NCBI GenBank assembly: GCA_910577735.1
Contig: CAJTOO010000015.1
Coordinates: forward strand, 57,161-121,160
DNA from: an uncultured Lachnospiraceae bacterium
GTDB lineage: Bacteria; Bacillota; Clostridia; Lachnospirales; Lachnospiraceae
Direction of reading: 5' to 3'
DNA length: 64,000 bases
The position numbers and the translations under genes are program-made. The notes beneath the pieces are model-generated. The model was given only the letters and a program-made list of their open reading frames with translations. It was not told where the DNA came from and searched no databases. Within the stretch, counting starts at the first letter, position 1. Every line of letters begins with the position of its first letter. Below are positions 42,685 to 49,861 of this stretch, piece after piece.

Positions 42685-44208
42685 ATGAAAAAAGTATGCA
42701 GGTTGTTACTGATGGCATCTATGACGGTATTGTTGACCGGCATACCGGTGCAGGCCAAAGAAGGGGTCATTCAGCGGGGTATCCGTGTAGGTGACATTGA
42801 TCTTTCGGATAAATCCACAGAGGAAGCAAAGAAAGAGATTGAGGAATACGTCAGTTCTTTTGGTGATGTGCAGATTACGCTGCACATGGAAGAAGAAGGG
42901 ACTATCGTGGCTTCTGCAGCAGAACTTGGTCTTAAGTGGGGGAATGAAGAGGTTCTCGATGAGGTGGCAAGTCTTGGAAGAGACGGGGATATTCTGCGCT
43001 GCTATAAAGAATTAAAGGAGCTGGAGCGTACCAATAAGACGTATCAGGTTGCGTTTGGCTTTGATAAAGATAAGATACGGAGCCTGATTGAGGAAAATGC
43101 ACAGCAGTATAATCAGGAAGCGGTGAACGCTACGCTCACCAAGACAGAAGCGGGCTTTCAGATTACAGAAGGCCAGATGGGCAAGGTAGTGGATACGGAA
43201 GCTTCGGTGGATTCTGTGTATGCATATCTCACCGAAGATTGGGATGGAAGCGCCTGCGACGTGGATCTGGTGGTCAAGGTGGATGAACCGCAGGGGACGG
43301 CAGAGAGTCTGGCACAGGTAAAAGATGTACTGGGTACGTTCACCACCAGTTATTCTACGTCCGGCGGATCGAGAAGCGGTAATGTATCCAATGGCTGCAG
43401 CCTGATTAATGGCACCACACTGTATCCGGGCGAGGAGTTTTCTACGTATGAGGCGGTTGCGCCTTTTACAGAGGCCAATGGTTATGGTATGGCAGGTTCC
43501 TATTTGAACGGACAAGTGGTAGACAGTCTGGGAGGCGGTATCTGTCAGGTATCCACCACGTTGTACAATGCGGTGCTTCGGGCAGAGCTGGAAGTGACGG
43601 AGCGCTATAATCATTCCATGATTGTCACCTATGTGGATCCTTCTGCAGATGCTGCTATTGCGGAGTCTTCAGGCAAGGATTTCAAGTTTAAGAACAACCT
43701 TGAGTATCCTATTTATATAGAAGGTTATACCACACCGGAAAAGAAGATTACCTTTACCATTTATGGTGTGGAGAACAGGGACAGTAACCGTGAGGTGGAG
43801 TATGAGAGCGTTGTGTTAGAGCGGATTGCGCCTGACACGGAAGTAATCTACACCGATGCATCGCTGCCGCTGGGGTATTGTGTGGTGCAGTCAGCACATG
43901 TGGGATATAAGGCACAGCTGTGGAAGGTAGTGAAAGAGAACGGCGTAGAAGTAAGCCGTGAACAGGTCAACAGCAGTTCTTATATGAAGGCGCCCAGAAG
44001 CGCAACAGTAGGAGTGGCGACGGAAGACCCGGGAGCTTATAATGCGATCATGGCGGCTGTGGCGACCAACAGCGTGGATGAAGTCAAAGCGGTGGCAAAA
44101 GCTTACAAGGACGCGGCGGCAGCAGCGGCAGCCCAGGCCGAGGCAGAGGCGGCGGCAATGGCTGCAATGGCGCAGGAGATACCGCCAATGGAGGCACCGG
44201 CAGAATAA
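42685..44208 (+). CDS. VanW-family protein
   Basis: About 507 aa exported protein: signal peptide (KKVCRLLLMASMTVLLTGIPVQA) and two PG-binding-type modules (YoaR-like; IRVGDIDLSDKSTEEAKKEI). A VanW domain is at about 255-390, with NGCSLINGTTLYPGEEFS, GGGICQVSTTLYNAVL and YNHSMIVTYVDPSADAAI. A G5-like region and an Ala/Glu-rich tail follow. VanW proteins accompany some vancomycin resistance clusters, but most clostridial copies are of unknown envelope function. GAGAGGGG lies before the ATG at 42685. Confidence 0.9.
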   Translation: MKKVCRLLLMASMTVLLTGIPVQAKEGVIQRGIRVGDIDLSDKSTEEAKKEIEEYVSSFGDVQITLHMEEEGTIVASAAELGLKWGNEEVLDEVASLGRDGDILRCYKELKELERTNKTYQVAFGFDKDKIRSLIEENAQQYNQEAVNATLTKTEAGFQITEGQMGKVVDTEASVDSVYAYLTEDWDGSACDVDLVVKVDEPQGTAESLAQVKDVLGTFTTSYSTSGGSRSGNVSNGCSLINGTTLYPGEEFSTYEAVAPFTEANGYGMAGSYLNGQVVDSLGGGICQVSTTLYNAVLRAELEVTERYNHSMIVTYVDPSADAAIAESSGKDFKFKNNLEYPIYIEGYTTPEKKITFTIYGVENRDSNREVEYESVVLERIAPDTEVIYTDASLPLGYCVVQSAHVGYKAQLWKVVKENGVEVSREQVNSSSYMKAPRSATVGVATEDPGAYNAIMAAVATNSVDEVKAVAKAYKDAAAAAAAQAEAEAAAMAAMAQEIPPMEAPAE

Positions 44209-44236
44209 AGACCCAGTATGGTTAGGCATAGAGAGC

Positions 44237-45220
44237 ATGAGACAAGGAAAAATATCGGAGAACGTTCTGAAACGTTCTGTCCTTAGAAAGATAAAGACAC
44301 ACAGGGATGAAGTAGTAAGTGGCGCAGGGATAGGGAAAGACTGCGCCATTTTAGCGCATGCGCAGGACGGGGAGACGGTGCTCTCCACGACGCCTGTGAC
44401 GGCGCCTCTCACAGAGTTAGGCCGATATGCAGTTCCCATGGCGCTCAATAATGTGGCGCTGGCGGGGGCCAGGCCCTTGGGAGTCCTTCTGACAATCCTT
44501 CTGCCGGAGGAGATTCAGGAGCCGGAACTTGCGCAGCTGATGGAGCAGACGGAAGAGATATGCAGTGAATGGCAGGTAGAAATCTTAGGCGGCCATACGG
44601 AAGTGATGCCGGTGGTTACAGAACCTGTGATGACGGTGACTGGCGTAGGGCAAAGGGATTGCGCAGCTGGCCGGTTACCAGGTATTGGGGCCGGGCAGGA
44701 CATTATAGTGAGCAAGTGGATTGGGCTGGAAGGGACGGCCCGGCTTGCAAGGCGATATCGGGAAGAACTCAGTCAGAGATTTCCGATGCGTATGATAGAA
44801 GAGGCAGCCTGCTTTGACAGGTATCTGTCGGTCATACCGGAGGCCGCCACCGCCGTGAAGTCCGGCGTTTGCGGTATGCACGATGTCTCCCGGGGAGGAA
44901 TATTCGGAGCCCTGTGGGAGCTGGCATCCGGGGCAGGCGTTGGACTGAATGTAGATCTTAAGAAATTGCCTGTGCGGCAGGAGACCATAGAGATCTGTGA
45001 ATATTTTGCATTAAATCCCTATGAACTTCTGTCGGGCGGATGTCTGATTATGACGGCATGGGATGGTGAAAAGCTGGTCATGGATCTTGCCGGGATAAAG
45101 ATACCGGCGCAAGTTGTGGGTAAGACCACTGACAGTAATGAGCGGGTTCTATATAACGGCGGGGAAAAGCGCTTTTTGGACATGCCAAAGACAGATCAGA
45201 TTTATCATATATCTCAGTGA
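44237..45220 (+). CDS. PurM/AIR-synthase-like (HypE-related) protein
   Basis: About 327 aa ATP-grasp-unrelated PurM fold: SGAGIGKDCAIL (N-terminal glycine loop), TELGRYAVPMALNNVALAGARPLGVLLTILLP, EILGGHTEVMPVVTEPVMTVTGVG, and the C-terminal SGVCGMHDVSRGGIFGALWEL. The layout resembles HypE (hydrogenase maturation) and related AIR synthases, but HypE's C-terminal Cys tail is absent and no other hyp gene is present. The substrate is therefore unknown. I chose the ATG at 44237; the long upstream reading overlaps the VanW gene and is low-complexity. Confidence 0.8.
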   Translation: MRQGKISENVLKRSVLRKIKTHRDEVVSGAGIGKDCAILAHAQDGETVLSTTPVTAPLTELGRYAVPMALNNVALAGARPLGVLLTILLPEEIQEPELAQLMEQTEEICSEWQVEILGGHTEVMPVVTEPVMTVTGVGQRDCAAGRLPGIGAGQDIIVSKWIGLEGTARLARRYREELSQRFPMRMIEEAACFDRYLSVIPEAATAVKSGVCGMHDVSRGGIFGALWELASGAGVGLNVDLKKLPVRQETIEICEYFALNPYELLSGGCLIMTAWDGEKLVMDLAGIKIPAQVVGKTTDSNERVLYNGGEKRFLDMPKTDQIYHISQ

Positions 45221-45240
45221 ATAAAGGAGGAAATAAGGTC

Positions 45241-45723
45241 ATGAGAGAAGAATTGTTGGCGATTGTGGAGAGAAACAGCCGTATTGATTTAAAGGAACTG
45301 GCAGTGATTCTGGGCGTCGAGGAGATTGACGTGGTCAATGAACTGGAGGCAATGGAGCAGGAGGGAATCATCTGCGGATATCATACGATGATAGACTGGG
45401 AGAAGACTTCTATTGAGAAGGTTTCGGCCTTGATTGAAGTACGTGTGACGCCCCAGAGAGGACAGGGATTTGATAACATTGCGGAGCGCATTTACAAATA
45501 TCCCGAAGTGACTTCTGTATATTTGATTTCCGGGGGATATGACCTGCTTGTTAGCCTGGAAGGCAAATCTCTGAAACAGATTTCAGGTTTTGTGTCTGAT
45601 AAACTGTCAACCCTGGACTCTGTCCTGAGTACGGCCACCCATTTTATCCTGAAAAAGTATAAGGATCATGGAACGATTTTGGCTAAAAAATATGAAGATA
45701 CCAGAGAGAAGGTGACACCGTGA
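45241..45723 (+). CDS. Lrp/AsnC-family transcriptional regulator
   Basis: 160 aa. The N-terminal winged helix has DLKELAVILGVEEIDVVNELEAMEQEGIICGY. The C-terminal RAM/ligand domain has ALIEVRVTPQRGQGFDNIAERIYKYPEVTSVYLISGGYDLLVSLEG. It senses amino acids or related ligands. Its stop overlaps the start of the aminotransferase gene (GTGA), which suggests that it regulates or is coupled to that enzyme. AAAGGAGG lies upstream of the ATG. Confidence 0.92.
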   Translation: MREELLAIVERNSRIDLKELAVILGVEEIDVVNELEAMEQEGIICGYHTMIDWEKTSIEKVSALIEVRVTPQRGQGFDNIAERIYKYPEVTSVYLISGGYDLLVSLEGKSLKQISGFVSDKLSTLDSVLSTATHFILKKYKDHGTILAKKYEDTREKVTP

Positions 45724-46895
45724 TAGATATGTTATCAAGACAGGCTGTGAACCTGAAGCCCTCAGGCATCCGGAAATTTTTTGATATTGTCAGTGAGATG
45801 GAGGATGCCCTTTCTCTGGGCGTGGGTGAGCCGGACTTTGACACACCCTGGCATATCAGGGACGAAGGCATTTATTCGCTGGAAAAGGGGCGCACTTTCT
45901 ATACCTCTAACAGCGGTTTAAAGGAACTGCGGCAGGAAATCTGCAATTATATGAAGAGAAAGCAGGGCGTTACCTATGATCCCCTGCATGAAGTACTGAT
46001 CACAGTGGGCGGCTCCGAGGCCATTGATATCGGACTGCGTGCCGTGGTCAATCCGGGGGATGAGGTGTTGATTCCCCAACCAAGCTTTGTATCTTATGAG
46101 CCCTGTGCCATTATGGCAGGCGCAGTGCCGGTTATTATTGAATTGAAGGCAGAGAATGAATTTCGCCTGACGGCCAGGGAATTGGAAGATGCCATCACAG
46201 AAAAGACCAAGATCCTGATTCTTCCTTTTCCCAACAACCCTACGGGAGCCATTATGGAGCGGAAGGACCTGGAAGAGATTGCCGAGGTCATCAGAAAACA
46301 TGACATACTTGTCATGTCTGATGAGATTTATGCAGAGCTGACATATAAAGAAAAGCATGTATCTATCGTTGAGATAGAGGGCATGCAGGAGAGAACCATT
46401 TTGATCAACGGCTTTTCCAAGGCTTATGCCATGACGGGTTGGAGACTGGGCTATGCCTGCGGTCCCAGGGAAATCCTGGAGCAGATGGTGAAATTACATC
46501 AGTTTGCCATCATGTGCGCGCCCACCACAAGCCAGTATGCGGCGGTAGAAGCGCTGAGAAATGGCGATGCGGACGTGCAGGAAATGCGGACGGCCTATAA
46601 CCAGAGAAGACGTTATCTGATGCATGCTTTTAAAGAAATGAAGCTGGAATGCTTTGAGCCTTTCGGTGCATTCTATGTATTCCCCTGCATTAAGGAATTT
46701 GGGATGACCAGTGAAGCGTTTGCCAACCGGTTCCTGGAAGAGGAAAAAGTGGCAGTGGTGCCGGGTACGGCTTTCGGGGACTGCGGAGAGGGATATCTGC
46801 GGATTTCTTATGCGTATTCCCTGGATAATCTGAAACTGGCGATTGGGAAGCTGGCGGCCTTTGTGGAAAGATTGCGCTCGGAAAAAGAAGTGTAA
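45720..46895 (+). CDS. Class I/II pyridoxal-phosphate aminotransferase
   Basis: 391 aa aspartate-aminotransferase-fold enzyme (subgroup I gamma): LGVGEPDFDTPWHI, TVGGSEAIDIGLRA, LPFPNNPTGAIM, SDEIYAELTY, and the PLP Lys in INGFSKAYAMTGWRLGY, with a C-terminal Arg in YLRISYAYS. The substrate may be aromatic or branched amino acids. The GTG start overlaps the stop of the Lrp gene, so the two are coupled; an in-frame ATG is at 45729. Confidence 0.92.
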   Translation: MIDMLSRQAVNLKPSGIRKFFDIVSEMEDALSLGVGEPDFDTPWHIRDEGIYSLEKGRTFYTSNSGLKELRQEICNYMKRKQGVTYDPLHEVLITVGGSEAIDIGLRAVVNPGDEVLIPQPSFVSYEPCAIMAGAVPVIIELKAENEFRLTARELEDAITEKTKILILPFPNNPTGAIMERKDLEEIAEVIRKHDILVMSDEIYAELTYKEKHVSIVEIEGMQERTILINGFSKAYAMTGWRLGYACGPREILEQMVKLHQFAIMCAPTTSQYAAVEALRNGDADVQEMRTAYNQRRRYLMHAFKEMKLECFEPFGAFYVFPCIKEFGMTSEAFANRFLEEEKVAVVPGTAFGDCGEGYLRISYAYSLDNLKLAIGKLAAFVERLRSEKEV

Positions 46896-46953
46896 GTGTA
46901 CATCGATTACGATGCTGCTTATGGCAGCAAAGATGTTGAAAACGGGAAATATC

Positions 46954-47463
46954 ATGAATATTATCTTACATCAGCCGGAAATTCCGGCAAATACAGGAAA
47001 TATCGGCCGTACTTGTGTAGCAACAGGTACGGCGCTCCATCTGATTGAGCCTTTGGGGTTCCGGCTTGATGAGAAGTCCATTAAACGTGCCGGGATGGAT
47101 TATTGGGAGCATCTGGATGTGACTCGCTATATCAATTACCAGGAGTTTCAGGAAAAACACCCGGATGCTAAGATCTGGTTTGCCACTACGAAGGCGAAGA
47201 GAGTCTACTCTGAGGCGGCCTTTGGCCCGGATGATTATATTATGTTCGGGAAAGAAAGCGCCGGGATTCCGGAAGAAATACTGGTGGAGCATGAGGAATC
47301 CTGCATCCGGATTCCAATGCTTGGTGAAATACGGTCATTGAATCTTGCCAATTCCGTGGCCGTTGTACTGTATGAGGCGCTCAGACAAAATCACTTTGCG
47401 AAGATGCAGCTGGAAGGCGAATTACACCGGCTGTCATGGGAAAATCATCTGACGGATTTCTGA
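46954..47463 (+). CDS. trmL: tRNA (cytidine(34)-2'-O)-methyltransferase
   Basis: 169 aa SPOUT methyltransferase: NIILHQPEIPANTGNIGRTCVATG (motif 1), LDEKSIKRAGMDYWEHLDV, IMFGKESAGIPEEIL (motif 2) and RIPMLGEIRSLNLANSVAVVLYEALRQ (motif 3, trefoil knot). It methylates the wobble nucleotide of leucine tRNAs. The ATG at 46954 starts the protein at the family's usual first residue; longer readings overlap the aminotransferase gene. Confidence 0.93.
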   Translation: MNIILHQPEIPANTGNIGRTCVATGTALHLIEPLGFRLDEKSIKRAGMDYWEHLDVTRYINYQEFQEKHPDAKIWFATTKAKRVYSEAAFGPDDYIMFGKESAGIPEEILVEHEESCIRIPMLGEIRSLNLANSVAVVLYEALRQNHFAKMQLEGELHRLSWENHLTDF

Positions 47464-47470
47464 TACAATA

Positions 47471-47494
47471 GACGCAGGCAGTAAAGCCTGCGTC
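47471..47494. terminator. Hairpin between trmL and the histidine kinase gene
   Basis: GACGCAGGC (47471-47479) / GCCTGCGTC (47486-47494), between convergent genes. The stem closely matches the hairpin after proS at 20644-20669. Confidence 0.65.
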
Positions 47495-47503
47495 TTAGAT
47501 TCT

Positions 47504-48928
47504 TCAATCATCATCTTCCACCTCTGATATGGGCAGCGAGAAGATGAACTCTGTCCCTACGCCTTCTGTGCTTATCACATTGATATGTTCCCCGTGGGAC
47601 TGAATGATCTCTTTGGTGATGGACAGGCCAAGTCCTGTCCCCTTCTTATCTTTTCCGCGGGATAGATCTGATTTATAGAAGCGGTCCCAGATCAGCTTCA
47701 GTTCATCCTTGGGGATGCCGATGCCTGTGTCTTTGACACTGACAAAAATCTTATTGTGTTTCTCCGTCGTTTCCAGCTTGATAACAGAATTGTGGTGGCT
47801 GAATTTGATTGCATTATCTAACAGGTTGTAGAGAACCTGCTGAATCTTATCCATGTCCGCGACCACATACATTTCATCCCCGGTGAGTACAAGTTCAATG
47901 CCGATCATCTTCTGCCTGCAGGTGCCCTCAAAGGTGGCGGCTACACTGCGGATGGTGGTATTGATGTCGAAATCTGTCTTATTCAGCATGATCCCCTTGG
48001 TATTCAGATTATTCAGCGTCAGCAGACTGTTAGTCAACTTGGTAAGCCTCTCTGTCTCGTTTAAAACGATGGTGAGGTATTTTTCGTATTGTTCCGGCGG
48101 AATCGTACCGTCAATCATGGCTTTCAGATAGCCTTTGATGGAAGTTAAAGGAGAACGGAAATCGTGGGAGACATTGGCGACGAACTTTTTCTGATCATCC
48201 TCAGAACGTGCGATTTCGCTGGCCATGTAGGATAGTGTGGCCGCCAGATATCCCATTTCATCTTCACTTTCCACGCTGAACTCATAGTGCATGTTTCCGC
48301 TGGCGTACTGTTCCGTGGCCTCTGTGATTTTGCGCAGAGGAATATAGACAATCTCCGTAAAGAAAATCAGGATGATCAAAGATAATAAAAAGAGAATGAT
48401 CAGCATGATATAGGAAATATTCAAAAGCTGGTTGGCAGCTGTCTGTATGTCCATCAGGGAAGCATGGATGACCACATAACCTTTTACCTTATAATTGGAG
48501 GTGATGGGCGCAAACACACTCAGCATTTCTTCGTCAAATGTCTGGAAAAAATCCCCCTCGGTATAGTAGGATCCGGCGGTAATGGTAGGATCAAAATTTT
48601 CTATGACGATTTCATTCTCCACATCCACGGGAGCCGAAGAATCCAACACCATACGGCCAGAAGGATTGATGATCCAGATGGTGGCCGCAAGGTATGTGTC
48701 CAGGGCATCCAGCTGTGTCTTGACTGCTTCCAGAGAAGCTTCTGAATTGTACAGGTCGGTGGCGTAGGTGTTGGCAATCAGGGTAGCTTCTCTGTAGAGG
48801 GAATCCGCTTTCTCCTTAGTCAGATGATTGATGGTCATGTCGGAAACAAAGGTTGCCACTACCACAAATCCGAACAGGCCGAAAATGATATAGGCAAGTA
48901 TTAATTTGAGATAAAGTGTTTTTCTCAT
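47504..48928 (-). CDS. Sensor histidine kinase
   Basis: 474 aa. Membrane helices are at about residues 8-30 and 168-190, with an external sensor of the PAS/Cache-like type between them (LYREATLIANTYATDLYN, WIINPSGRMVLDSSAPV). HAMP, HisKA (FVANVSHDFRSPLTSIKGYLKAM) and the ATPase domain (QVLYNLLDNAIKFSHH, DTGIGIP, KGTGLGLSITKEII) follow. It is paired with the response regulator whose stop lies 2 bases upstream. The layout resembles envelope-stress sensors of Gram-positive bacteria; the signal is unknown. Confidence 0.93.
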   Translation of the reverse strand: MRKTLYLKLILAYIIFGLFGFVVVATFVSDMTINHLTKEKADSLYREATLIANTYATDLYNSEASLEAVKTQLDALDTYLAATIWIINPSGRMVLDSSAPVDVENEIVIENFDPTITAGSYYTEGDFFQTFDEEMLSVFAPITSNYKVKGYVVIHASLMDIQTAANQLLNISYIMLIILFLLSLIILIFFTEIVYIPLRKITEATEQYASGNMHYEFSVESEDEMGYLAATLSYMASEIARSEDDQKKFVANVSHDFRSPLTSIKGYLKAMIDGTIPPEQYEKYLTIVLNETERLTKLTNSLLTLNNLNTKGIMLNKTDFDINTTIRSVAATFEGTCRQKMIGIELVLTGDEMYVVADMDKIQQVLYNLLDNAIKFSHHNSVIKLETTEKHNKIFVSVKDTGIGIPKDELKLIWDRFYKSDLSRGKDKKGTGLGLSITKEIIQSHGEHINVISTEGVGTEFIFSLPISEVEDDD

Positions 48929-48930
48929 AA

Positions 48931-49632
48931 TTACCCCTTGGATTCAAATTTGTAACCGATTCCCCAGATGGTGGCAATGCGCCAGTTTTCGTGATCGTTA
49001 ATCTTTTCACGAAGACGCTTGATGTGCACATCCACTGTGCGGGTGTCCCCGATGTACTCATACCCCCAGATCTGATCCAGAAGCTGTTCTCTGGTGAAAA
49101 CATGATTGGGGGAGGATGCCAGGAAATAGAGAAGTTCCAGTTCCTTAGGCGGCATCTCGATGGTCTTGCCCATATAGATAACGGAGTAGTTCGTCTGATT
49201 GATGATAAGATCCGGATACTCCACACTCTTTACATCAGAGGCTTTCGGCTGCTCTACCACCGGTTTATAGCGCCGCAGTACTGCCTTGACACGGGCTACC
49301 AGCTCTTTAGAATCAAAAGGTTTTTCCATATAATCATCCGCACCCAGTTCCAGTCCCAGCACCTTGTCAAACACTTCGCCTTTGGCAGAGAGCATAATGA
49401 TGGGCAGGGAAGATTTGGAACGGATTTCACGGCAGACCTGATAACCATCGATACCGGGAAGCATCAGGTCTAAAAGCATCAGGTTAGGAGCAAAGCTCTC
49501 TGCCGCGGTCAGAGCCGACTCCCCATCGTTGACAATCATGGTCTCAAAGCATTCCTTGGTGAGATAAAGAGAAATCAGCTCTGCAATGTTGTTGTCATCA
49601 TCTACAATCAATATTTTCTGTCTGTTAACCAT
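48931..49632 (-). CDS. OmpR/PhoB-family response regulator
   Basis: 233 aa. Receiver: KILIVDDDNNIAELI, acceptor Asp in LMLLDLMLPGIDGYQV, MEKPFDSKEL. Winged helix: MPPKELELLYFLASSPNHVFTREQLLDQIWGY and RTVDVHIKRLREKI. AGGAGG precedes the ATG. It forms an operon with the sensor kinase. Its upstream region contains the 40-bp tandem repeat array described separately. Confidence 0.94.
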   Translation of the reverse strand: MVNRQKILIVDDDNNIAELISLYLTKECFETMIVNDGESALTAAESFAPNLMLLDLMLPGIDGYQVCREIRSKSSLPIIMLSAKGEVFDKVLGLELGADDYMEKPFDSKELVARVKAVLRRYKPVVEQPKASDVKSVEYPDLIINQTNYSVIYMGKTIEMPPKELELLYFLASSPNHVFTREQLLDQIWGYEYIGDTRTVDVHIKRLREKINDHENWRIATIWGIGYKFESKG

Positions 49633-49675
49633 TATAAATCCTCCTGTGAGTGGATTACATTAATGCTGGGGCCGT

Positions 49676-49815
49676 AAAATCTTCCGCTGATCCGGGATAG
49701 CAAAGCAGATGTTGCAAAATCTTTCGCTGATCCGGGATAGCAAAGTAGATGTTGCAAAATCTTCCGCTAATCCGGGATAGCAAAGCAGATGTTGCAAAAT
49801 CTTCCGCTAATCCGA
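49676..49815. repeat. 40-bp tandem repeat array
   Basis: Three full copies and one partial copy of a 40-base unit, beginning at 49676, 49716, 49756 and 49796 with AAAATCTTCCGCT(G/A)ATCC as the start of each. Copies differ at one to three positions. It lies between mutS2 and the response regulator gene and runs into the double-hairpin repeat at 49811. Units are contiguous with no spacers. Confidence 0.9.
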
Positions 49816-49861
49816 GTCCGCGAAGCGGATCTCGTAAAGTTATTTGCGCAGCAAATTACTT
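49811..49861 (-). repeat. Double-hairpin repeat at the mutS2 3' end (copy 2)
   Basis: GAGTCCGC/GCGGATCTC (49814-49833) and GTTATTTGC/GCAAATTAC (49839-49847 and 49851-49859), each with a 3-base loop. It begins directly after the mutS2 stop codon and is nearly identical to the copy at 5109-5160. Confidence 0.75.

Noticed and set aside
44237..45220. Hydrogenase maturation protein HypE
   Set aside because: The fold matches, but the C-terminal Cys tail needed by HypE is absent and no other hyp gene is nearby; only a family-level call is safe.
49676..49815. Possible CRISPR array
   Set aside because: The 40-base units are directly adjacent with no unique spacers, and no cas gene is near.
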